Shown here one piece after another: positions 26,556-33,102 of a DNA stretch of 59,034 nucleotides. The stretch is from Planctomycetota bacterium (GTDB lineage Bacteria > Planctomycetota > Phycisphaerae > Tepidisphaerales > Tepidisphaeraceae). Position numbers and translations under genes: made by a program. The notes beneath the pieces were generated by a model. That model was not told the DNA's origin, did not search any database, and saw nothing but the letters and a program-made list of their open reading frames with translations. The first letter of the stretch is position 1. Each line of letters begins with the position of its first letter. The stretch is from the NCBI GenBank assembly GCA_039182125.1, contig JBCDCH010000023.1, positions 1-59,034 on the forward strand, read 5' to 3'.

Positions 26556-26999
26556 GTGGCCGACGAGACGCCCAACACGATCCGCCTCGCGCCCCGGGTG
26601 ACCGTGGCCGAAGCGGACGTGCGCTGGCAGTTCTCGCGGTCCAGCGGGCCGGGCGGGCAGAACGTCAACAAGCTCAACACCGCCGCGGAGCTGTGGGTCG
26701 CGGTGGAGTCGTTGCTAGGCATGAGCGGGGCGGCGAAAACGCGTCTGCGTGGTTTGGCCGGTAGCCAACTCACGGCCGACGACGAGATCCACCTCCGCGA
26801 CGAGTCCACCCGCAGCCAGGGGGCCAACAAGGATGCGGCCCTGGAGAAGCTCCGCGACCTGGTTCGGCGTGCCTTGGTCGCCCCCAAGCCTCGCAAGCCG
26901 ACCAAGCCCAGCCGAGCCAGCAAACGCCGCCGCCTGGAAGCGAAGAAGCGGGTCGGGGAAAAGAAGGCCCTGCGCAGCCGGGTAGGCAGGGACGGGTGA
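26556..26999 (+). CDS. arfB: ArfB-type peptidyl-tRNA hydrolase (ribosome rescue)
   Basis: Releases stalled peptides from ribosomes lacking a stop codon. The class I release-factor catalytic loop is SSGPGGQNVNKLNT (GGQ at residues of about 32-34). The C-terminus is a long Lys/Arg-rich tail (KPRKPTKPSRASKRRRLEAKKRVGEKKALRSR), which in ArfB enters the mRNA channel. The 147-residue size and the absence of a codon-recognition domain distinguish it from RF1 and RF2. GTG start at 26556; the gene is preceded by the SEC-C mini-gene. Confidence 0.9.
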   Translation: MADETPNTIRLAPRVTVAEADVRWQFSRSSGPGGQNVNKLNTAAELWVAVESLLGMSGAAKTRLRGLAGSQLTADDEIHLRDESTRSQGANKDAALEKLRDLVRRALVAPKPRKPTKPSRASKRRRLEAKKRVGEKKALRSRVGRDG

Positions 27000-27160
27000 T
27001 CGCTCGTCCAAGCGACAAAGCGACCCGAATCGCCGAAAAGTGCCGTTTCAACGCTTTCCAGCCAATTCCGATTTAACACAAACCGTCGCTCGGGCCGATG
27101 GTCCATGTCTATACTGCCGCCGATTCCCTATCCCAAAGCTTTACCCGAAACACCCGACTC

Positions 27161-27430
27161 ATGGCCCACGTCATCGCTGAACCGTGCATTGGTACCAAGG
27201 ACACCTCCTGCGTGCAGGTGTGCCCCGTGGATTGCATTCACCCGACCGATCAGGCTGACGACTTCGAGTCGGCCGATCAGTTGTTCATCGACCCGGACGT
27301 CTGCATCGACTGCGGCCTGTGCGTCGACGAGTGCCCGGTAACGGCGATCTTCCCCGCCGAAGACCTGCCCGAGGAATGGAGCGACTTCATCGAGAAGAAC
27401 GCGAAGTACTTCCGGGATCAAGAGGGGTAG
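27161..27430 (+). CDS. fdxA: Seven-iron (3Fe-4S / 4Fe-4S) ferredoxin
   Basis: An 89-residue electron carrier. The first cluster motif is C-x7-C-x3-C-P (CIGTKDTSCVQVCP), typical of bacterial FdxA. The second is CIDCGLCVDECP, a standard 4Fe-4S motif. The rest is acidic (ADQLFIDPD, EEWSDFIEKNAKYF). ATG 27161 (MAHVIAEPC) is the family-typical start; the frame opens earlier with unlikely sequence. The redox partner is unknown. Confidence 0.92.
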   Translation: MAHVIAEPCIGTKDTSCVQVCPVDCIHPTDQADDFESADQLFIDPDVCIDCGLCVDECPVTAIFPAEDLPEEWSDFIEKNAKYFRDQEG

Positions 27431-27449
27431 GTTTTGGTACGATGGTGCC

Positions 27450-27686
27450 ATGGTGCTGGAACTGACCAAAGAGCAAGCCGAAGCCTTGCGAGCTGCGGGG
27501 GATGAGCCCGTGCGTGTGGTGGATGATCAGGGCCAAACGGTTTTCCGCATCTCCCGTGCCAGCCGTCGACTAGGCCGACCAGCCACGCTCGCGGATTGGA
27601 ACGACACGCCGGAGAAGGACGCTGCGCTCGGCGATGCCGGCACCCGTCTCACCGGTGAGACGCTCGCCGATGAGCCTTGGGAGTAG
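27450..27686 (+). CDS. Putative antitoxin of a MazEF-like pair
   Basis: A 78-residue protein: MVLELTKEQAEALRAAGDEPVRVVDDQGQTVFRISRASR, with an acidic and disordered-looking C-terminus (DWNDTPEKDAALGDAGTRLTGETLADEPWE). No DNA-binding domain is obvious. The N-terminal half resembles the short antitoxins that precede PemK/MazF toxins. The next gene, 3 bases away, is a MazF/PemK relative, so an antitoxin role is inferred from context and size. Confidence 0.6.
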   Translation: MVLELTKEQAEALRAAGDEPVRVVDDQGQTVFRISRASRRLGRPATLADWNDTPEKDAALGDAGTRLTGETLADEPWE

Positions 27687-27689
27687 CCG

Positions 27690-28033
27690 GTGTTCGAGCA
27701 GGGTGAGATTTACATCTGCGACTTCGAGGCTGCAGGAATCCGACCAGCGGTCGTCGTTTCATGTGAGCCATTGAACCGTGGTGATGAGCTGGTGGTCGTG
27801 CCGTTCACTACACAGGGCGTCGAACTCGCCGGAGCTTTCCGAACAACGTGAGCTTCCGTGCTGGGGAGTTCGGCTTAGATCGTGAATGTGTGGCCAAGTG
27901 CGAATCGATCACAACCATCTCACTCGACCGAATTCTTTCAGCATCCATCGGTCGCCTCGACGATCTCACCCTCCGCTCGGTCATCAACGCCATCGGCGAT
28001 GCCATCGCGGCCGAGTGTGAGCCGGTCGGATAA
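27690..28033 (+). pseudogene. MazF/PemK-type endoribonuclease toxin, frameshifted
   Basis: Starts at GTG 27690 (FEQGEIYICDFEAAGIRPAVVVS ... GDELVVVPFTTQ), the MazF/PemK N-terminal half. Near 27807-27833 the reading frame breaks: the original frame ends at TGA 27849-27851. The -1 frame carries the family's expected continuation: RRTRRSFPNNVSFRAGEFGL, then AKCESITTISLDRI and IGRLDDLTLRSVINAI, ending at TAA 28031-28033. One missing base restores a single protein of about 115 residues. The toxin therefore looks inactivated while the antitoxin frame is intact, unless this is an assembly error. Confidence 0.75.
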
Positions 28034-28042
28034 ACTTCTTGC

Positions 28043-30238
28043 ATGCCCGAAGCTGCGCTTTCGGTTGAAGGAATGACCTGTGCGTCATGCGTCGCCCACG
28101 TCGACAAGGCGGCGCGGATCGAAGGCGTGCGGTCGGTGCAGGTGAACCTGGCGGCAGGGCGGGCGGAGCTGGACGTGGCCGACCCGGCAATCGCCGAGCG
28201 GGTGGCCGAGGCGATCCGGGCCGCAGGGTTCGGGGCGAGCGTCGAGGACACCGCGAGCCGATCGGCCAACGAAGCCGACCGGCTTCAACGCCAACTCCGT
28301 CACGCCAACGGCTGGCGTAACCGTGCGATCCTCGGCCTGTGCCTCTGGGCACCCGCCGAAACCTTCCACTGGATCGCCCACTTCAACCATTACCACCCGG
28401 CGTGGATGCCCTGGCTCATGTTCGCCGTCGGCACCACCGCGATCGTGCTCATCGGCTCGGCGTTCTACCGCAACGCCTTCGCCGCACTACGTCGTGGCAC
28501 GACCGACATGGACGTGCTCATCGCGATGGGTGCCAGCGTCGCCTACGGCTACAGCGTCATCGGGCTGTTCGTCGACACGCCCCACCTGTACTTCACGGAA
28601 GCGGCGGGGTTGCTGGCGTTGATCTCGCTGGGGCATTGGCTCGAAGCCCGCGCTCGGCTCAAGGCCGGCGACGCGATCCGCGAGCTGCTCCAACTCACGC
28701 CCGACATCGCTCATCGTGCTGATGGGAACGATGTACCAGTCCATGAACTGCTCCGCGGCGATCTCGTGATCGTCCGCCCCGGCGAGCGCGTCCCTGCCGA
28801 CGGCAAAGTCACCGACGGCCGCAGCGGCATCGACGAATCGCTCGTCACCGGCGAGTCCGTTCCCGTCCTGCGGCAAAAGGGCGACAACGTCCTGGGCGGC
28901 ACGCTCGCCACCGACGGCGCGCTCACCGTCCGCCTCACCCGCGTCGGTGCCGAGACGGCACTGTCGAACATCGTCAAGCTCGTCGAGAAGGCCCAGGCGT
29001 CCAAGCCGCCGGTGCAACGGCTGGCCGATCGGATCTCGGCGATCTTCGTGCCGGTGGTGATCGGCATCGCGTTGGTGACGGGGGTCGTGTGGGTGAGCGT
29101 CGGCTACGCATCAGGCTGGGAGCCGGGAGTGACGTGGGCCCGGACGGCCAACGCCGTCTGCTCGGTGCTGATCATCGCGTGTCCGTGTGCGTTGGGCTTG
29201 GCGATCCCCGCGGCGCTCATGGTCGGCACTGGCCTCGGGGCGAAGCGCGGCATCCTCCTGCGCGACATCGATTCGCTGCAACGTGCCGAGAAGCTCGGGA
29301 CGGTCGTCCTCGACAAGACCGGCACGCTCACCGCAGGCAAGCCCGCCGTGACCGATGTCTCGTTGAGCGGCGATCGAAGGGAGCTTTCCGCAGAAGCTCC
29401 CTTCGGTCGCCGCTCAACAGAAGACTTGCTCCAACTCGCCGCGTCCGCCGAGCAGTTCTCCGCACATCCGTTGGCGAAAGCGATCGTTGCCGAGGCGAAA
29501 CAGCGTCGGCTTTCGCTCGCGTCACCTGACAAGTTCGAGGACGTGCCCGGCCTCGGCGTGCGCGCGACGATCGCTGGCACGGCCGTGCTCGTCGGCTCGG
29601 CCGAGCTGTTGCGGGAAAGCGGCATCGACGCCCCCGACACCGACGGCACCGCCGTGCATGTCGCGGTCGATGGCGTGCATCTCGGCCACATCGAACTCGC
29701 CGACCCGATCAAACCCGACAGTCCCACCGCCATCGCCCGGCTCCACGCGATGGGCCTGCGGACAGTGTTGCTCACCGGCGACTGGCAAAGGGTTGCCGAG
29801 GCGATCGCCGCAGAGGCCGGCATTGATGACGTCCGCGCCGGCGTCCGGCCCGACGGCAAGGCAGCCGCCGTCGAAGCCTTCAAGCGCGACCACCCCGTCG
29901 CCATGGTCGGCGACGGCGTCAACGACGCCCCGGCCCTGGCCGCGGCCGACCTGGGCATCGCGATGGGCGGCGGGGCCGACGTGGCCGCCGAGGCCGGGGG
30001 CGTGGTGCTCATGGGCGAGTCGCTGCTGGGCGTCCCGCGCGCGATCCGGTTGAGCAAAGCGACGATGCGTTGCATCCGCCAAAACCTGTTCTTCGCGTTC
30101 GTTTACAACGTCGCCGCGATCCCGCTCGCCGCGGCGGGGTTGCTCAACCCACTGATCGCCGCGACGTGCATGGCGCTGAGCGATCTGTGCGTGATCGGCA
30201 ATGCGTTGCGGTTGCGGCGAAAGGACTTGGACCGGTGA
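28043..30238 (+). CDS. copA: Copper-translocating P1B-type ATPase
   Basis: Pumps Cu(I) across the inner membrane using ATP. Residues 4-65 form one heavy-metal-associated domain with GMTCASCV. The ion-path motif is IIACPCALGLAIP with CPC at 380-382. The phosphorylation site is DKTGTLT at 424. The nucleotide-binding His-Pro dipeptide is SAHPLAKAI, and the hinge motif is GDGVNDAPAL. The CPC and tail (YNVAAIPLAAAGLLNP, MALSDLCVIGNALRLR) fit the copper subgroup. The 731-residue length is usual for one HMA domain. A 57-base palindromic element sits in frame inside the gene (29362-29418), between the phosphorylation and nucleotide-binding regions. The frame remains open. The gene is followed by a REP-like pair. 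Confidence 0.92.
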   Translation: MPEAALSVEGMTCASCVAHVDKAARIEGVRSVQVNLAAGRAELDVADPAIAERVAEAIRAAGFGASVEDTASRSANEADRLQRQLRHANGWRNRAILGLCLWAPAETFHWIAHFNHYHPAWMPWLMFAVGTTAIVLIGSAFYRNAFAALRRGTTDMDVLIAMGASVAYGYSVIGLFVDTPHLYFTEAAGLLALISLGHWLEARARLKAGDAIRELLQLTPDIAHRADGNDVPVHELLRGDLVIVRPGERVPADGKVTDGRSGIDESLVTGESVPVLRQKGDNVLGGTLATDGALTVRLTRVGAETALSNIVKLVEKAQASKPPVQRLADRISAIFVPVVIGIALVTGVVWVSVGYASGWEPGVTWARTANAVCSVLIIACPCALGLAIPAALMVGTGLGAKRGILLRDIDSLQRAEKLGTVVLDKTGTLTAGKPAVTDVSLSGDRRELSAEAPFGRRSTEDLLQLAASAEQFSAHPLAKAIVAEAKQRRLSLASPDKFEDVPGLGVRATIAGTAVLVGSAELLRESGIDAPDTDGTAVHVAVDGVHLGHIELADPIKPDSPTAIARLHAMGLRTVLLTGDWQRVAEAIAAEAGIDDVRAGVRPDGKAAAVEAFKRDHPVAMVGDGVNDAPALAAADLGIAMGGGADVAAEAGGVVLMGESLLGVPRAIRLSKATMRCIRQNLFFAFVYNVAAIPLAAAGLLNPLIAATCMALSDLCVIGNALRLRRKDLDR
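29362..29418 (+). repeat. In-frame palindromic insertion in copA (19 codons)
   Basis: Two 25-base arms (29362-29386 and 29394-29418) are reverse complements with one mismatch that is a G-U wobble in RNA, separated by a 7-base loop. The total is 57 bases, exactly 19 codons. Removing precisely these bases rejoins the codons as TDV-SEDLLQLAASAEQ, the expected ATPase sequence. The element encodes LSGDRRELSAEAPFGRRST plus part of a serine codon. It is a palindromic element inserted into a coding region and tolerated in a surface loop of the nucleotide-binding domain. Confidence 0.85.
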
Positions 30239-30249
30239 TCATGCCGTTG

Positions 30250-30323
30250 AAAGCCCACGCCTTCAGCCGTGGGCCGGCAAGAACGTTCGACCCGGCGGAC
30301 CCACGCCTGAAGGCGTGGGCTTT
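30250..30323. repeat. REP-like inverted pair of palindromic units
   Basis: Outer 17-base arms AAAGCCCACGCCTTCAG and its exact complement occupy 30250-30266 and 30307-30323. Each arm is the start of its own small palindrome (GCCCACG/CGTGGGC on the left, CCCACGCC/GGCGTGGG on the right). The layout matches bacterial interspersed mosaic elements built from two REP units. It begins 12 bases after the copA stop. No RAYT transposase is in the window. Confidence 0.75.
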
Positions 30324-30374
30324 CCCCGGGCGGCGCGACAACCCCCGTTCGCGCCCGGTGGAAACCGCCCCGCA

Positions 30375-30493
30375 AACCTGTCGCGCCGATGTCGCGCCCG
30401 ATAACTCGGCGTGACAACCGGACCCACGCCCGACACTGCCGAGGCGTCCGGTCACGATGCCACGATGTTGCGCGACACCCAGCGCGACAGGTT
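30375..30493. repeat. 119-base imperfect inverted-repeat element upstream of dnaN
   Basis: Left arm 30375-30397 and right arm 30470-30493 are near-perfect complements (AACCTGTCGCGC.. / ..GCGCGACAGGTT), each holding two TGTCGCGC words. A second inner pair (CGTGAC..CCGGAC / GTCCGGTCACG) lies inside. The whole could fold into one long stem. Together with the REP pair it fills most of the 455-base gap between copA and dnaN. The rest of the gap (30494-30693) shows no gene; one near-match to a DnaA box (TTTATCCACC on the minus strand at about 30661-30670) is seen. Confidence 0.6.
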
Positions 30494-30693
30494 GTACACG
30501 GCCAGGCTCCGATAATCCCGCTCGCAAACCCCTCACCTGCAGGCACTTGCCGAGCGCGCGCAAAGTTGTTCCACATCGCGCCAGCGCCTACTACTGCTGA
30601 GGCCTTTCTAATTTTGGGAGAGAGGCAAAGAACACCTAGGATGCCCAACCCACCTTCCGGGGTGGATAAACCGAAAACGAAGCAGGAATCCCC

Positions 30694-31815
30694 ATGAAGG
30701 TCATTTGCAATCGCGGAGCGTTGGTCGAAGCCCTGGGCGTGGTCGGGACGGCGGTGGTCGCTCGGACGCCCAAGCCCGTGCTCCAGTGTATCCGTCTCGA
30801 CGCCGACAACGAAGGCGGCAACGCGTACCTTACCCTCAGCGCCACCGATCTCGAGATCGCCGTCCGCTACACCAACACGCACGTCGATGTCCAGACGCCC
30901 GGCTCCACGCTCCTGCCAGCCGACAAGCTCCAGGCCATCGTCCGCGAGTCCGTCGATGACACGCTGAGCATCGAGTTGGTCGACAAACAGGCGGTGATCA
31001 AGGGGGCCGACAGTGAGTTCAAGATCTTCACGCAGGATCCGAAGGACTTCCCCGAGGTGCCGACGTTCGAGGGCGATCCGGACTTTTCCGTCGCCGGCGG
31101 GCCGCTTCGGCAGCTGATCCACCAGACGCTGTTCGCCGCGGCGCGCGAGGGCACCCGTTACGCCTTCAACGGCACGCTCGTGCTCATCGACAACGGCGAT
31201 CTGACCTTCGTCACCACCGACGGCCGACGCCTCGCCTTGGCCCGAACGCCTGTCTCCGGCGATGCAAAGGCGAAGAAGGACAAGGCCCCCGACCCGATCG
31301 TCCCGACCAAGGCGATGAGCCTGGTCGATAAGCTCGTGGGCGATCCCGAGGAGATGGTCGGCATCCAGCTCCGCGACAACCGCATTCTCGTCCACACCGC
31401 CGACGCGACGCTCACGTCCAACCTCGTCGAGGGCACCTTCCCACCGTTCCGCGACGTGATCCCCAAGGACAACGACAAGGCGATGACCGCCGCGACCGCC
31501 GACTTCCTCTCGGCAGTGCGGCGCGCCTCGCTGCTGACCAACGAGGAGTCCAAGGGCGTGCGGATGCACTTCAAGGACGGCGGCCTCGAGCTCTCGTCCC
31601 GCAACCCCGACTCCGGCGAGGCCAAGGTCAACTTCGCCTGCAACTACGAGGGCGACGAGGTCGAGATCGGCTTCAACCCCCAGTTCCTCGAAAGCGCGCT
31701 CAAGGTCGTCGACACCGACGAAGTCCGCTTCGAGCTCAGCGCCGCCAACCGCCCCGGCCTGCTCAAGGCGGGCGAGGGGTTCCTGTACGTGATCATGCCG
31801 GTTAATCTGCAGTGA
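30694..31815 (+). CDS. dnaN: DNA polymerase III beta subunit (sliding clamp)
   Basis: A ring-shaped clamp that tethers polymerase to DNA. The 373-residue length is standard. N-terminal VICNRGALVEALGVVGTAVV, then LSATDLEIAVRYTNTHVDVQTPGSTLLPADKLQAIVRE matches domain I. The middle RQLIHQTLFAAAREGTRYAFNGTLV and TTDGRRLALA are clamp hallmarks. The C-terminal NPQFLESALKVVDTDEVRFEL ... EGFLYVIMPVNLQ carries the peptide-binding groove region and the terminal P-V-N/R-L motif. A purine-rich AAGCAGGAA precedes the ATG. dnaA is not adjacent. A DciA-like gene follows 70 bases later, making a replication pair. Confidence 0.95.
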   Translation: MKVICNRGALVEALGVVGTAVVARTPKPVLQCIRLDADNEGGNAYLTLSATDLEIAVRYTNTHVDVQTPGSTLLPADKLQAIVRESVDDTLSIELVDKQAVIKGADSEFKIFTQDPKDFPEVPTFEGDPDFSVAGGPLRQLIHQTLFAAAREGTRYAFNGTLVLIDNGDLTFVTTDGRRLALARTPVSGDAKAKKDKAPDPIVPTKAMSLVDKLVGDPEEMVGIQLRDNRILVHTADATLTSNLVEGTFPPFRDVIPKDNDKAMTAATADFLSAVRRASLLTNEESKGVRMHFKDGGLELSSRNPDSGEAKVNFACNYEGDEVEIGFNPQFLESALKVVDTDEVRFELSAANRPGLLKAGEGFLYVIMPVNLQ

Positions 31816-31885
31816 GCCACGTTGACGAGGCGGAAGGAATCCCCTCACGGCTCTAGCTCAATCTAACGGGAACGGACTCCCACCG

Positions 31886-32299
31886 ATGCGTCAAACAACC
31901 ATGTTCAACGACCGCGCCACCGAAGTTGCCGAACTGACCCGCTTGCACAAGGCGAAAGCGGACGCGGGACGCGCCGAGGAGACCGACAAGCTCGGGGCCG
32001 AGGTCGTGGCGTTGTTCAACAGGCAGATCCGTCCGCGGCACAACAAGTTCGGCAAGCTCTCGGCCGCGTGGGAAGCCCTGCTGCCCCCCGAACTCGCCGA
32101 GCACTGCGCCCTCGAATCCCTGACCCGCGGCACGCTTACGGTCCTGGTCGACAGCTCCCCGCACCTCTACGAACTGCGGCAACTGATGCTCGCCGGCGTG
32201 GAGCAGGAACTGAAGACGGCGGTCCCGTCAGCGAAGCTGAGAAAGATCACCCTCAAGCCCGGCCGCTGGTACGGCGGCAACGGCGAAGCGCGGTTCTAA
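31886..32299 (+). CDS. dciA: DciA-like (DUF721) replicative helicase loader
   Basis: A 137-residue protein. The C-terminal half carries the DUF721/DciA pattern: WEALLPPELAEHCALESLTRGTLTVLVDSSPHLYELRQLML. A Lys/Arg-rich helical N-terminus precedes it. DciA is the ancestral loader of DnaB in bacteria lacking DnaC/DnaI. Its position right after dnaN supports a replication role. ATG 31886 is used; ATG 31901 is possible. Function is inferred from family and context. Confidence 0.8.
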   Translation: MRQTTMFNDRATEVAELTRLHKAKADAGRAEETDKLGAEVVALFNRQIRPRHNKFGKLSAAWEALLPPELAEHCALESLTRGTLTVLVDSSPHLYELRQLMLAGVEQELKTAVPSAKLRKITLKPGRWYGGNGEARF

Positions 32300-32359
32300 A
32301 TTCTTCGGGTTATCGAGCATCATCTTGTTGGCGGATTCTCTCTCGGATAGATTCCGGGT

Positions 32360-32977
32360 ATGAAGCAACCGTATTGGCTGCTGGCGTGTTTCATGTTGAC
32401 GCTGAGCCTTCTCGGTTGCGAGCCCGAGCCACGCCGTTCGTCGGACTCCAGTGGCGATCACACCGAGGACTTCGATGAAGAGTTCGATTGGAAGTTCTAC
32501 GACGAGCCATTCGGGGACGAGAGTAGTCTCACTTGGTTCTTCGATCCGGACGAACCGTCTTCGGGAAATGAAGTGGCAGTGACAGTGAGGTCTGGGAGCA
32601 TCTATGGACCGCTTCCGGCCGTGATTTGGATACGCGTCGGTTCGGCCGACTCCGCCGTGAGCTACAGCAACCCATTACCCAACGGTGTGACGGATCCTGC
32701 CGAGGCTGGCTGGGTCCTGATGACCGACGAAGGGCTGTTCCAAGAGCATTATGACGACCAGGGCAATGAGCTTGCCCCGAAACCTGTCGGCCAAGAAGCA
32801 TTCCAAGAGGAACACCCTGGTTTCAGCCAACATACGGCGAACGTCTCATTGCCGCCCGGCGGCACGCCCACGATTGAGGTTGTCATCGAGTACGAGAGCA
32901 TTGATCGAAACTTCAATCCGATCATGGTGAAGCGTGGCTTTGTACTCTGGCCCAAAGAAGTCGAGATGACCGAATGA
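32360..32977 (+). CDS. Putative lipoprotein of unknown function
   Basis: A 205-residue protein with a lipoprotein signal (YWLLACFMLTLSLLGC, lipobox LLGC, Cys near residue 20). An acidic linker follows (SSDSSGDHTEDFDEEFDWKFYDE). A beta-rich domain follows: EVAVTVRSGSIYGPLPAVIWIRVGSADS, VSLPPGGTPTIEVVIEYESID and MVKRGFVLWP. It is probably anchored in a membrane facing the periplasm. No family is recognised and the neighbours give no clue. Confidence 0.65.
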   Translation: MKQPYWLLACFMLTLSLLGCEPEPRRSSDSSGDHTEDFDEEFDWKFYDEPFGDESSLTWFFDPDEPSSGNEVAVTVRSGSIYGPLPAVIWIRVGSADSAVSYSNPLPNGVTDPAEAGWVLMTDEGLFQEHYDDQGNELAPKPVGQEAFQEEHPGFSQHTANVSLPPGGTPTIEVVIEYESIDRNFNPIMVKRGFVLWPKEVEMTE

Positions 32978-33102
32978 TCGTCATCCAATGGCGACAGGGT
33001 TCCAGAATATTTTCACTTTCGCGCGCATCCGTCGGTGCACGTTGTTAGGTTCGCTGCCGTGGGTGTTCCCTTGCAGCGCGTGTCGTTGCGCCCACGTGCC
33101 CC

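Noticed and set aside
30655-30675. Replication origin near dnaN
   Set aside because: Only one imperfect DnaA-box-like word is visible, with no cluster, no AT-rich unwinding region and no dnaA.
30103-31848. 581-codon minus-strand ORF across copA end, repeats and dnaN
   Set aside because: It spans three unrelated plus-strand features and repeat elements; the dnaN frame is unambiguous.
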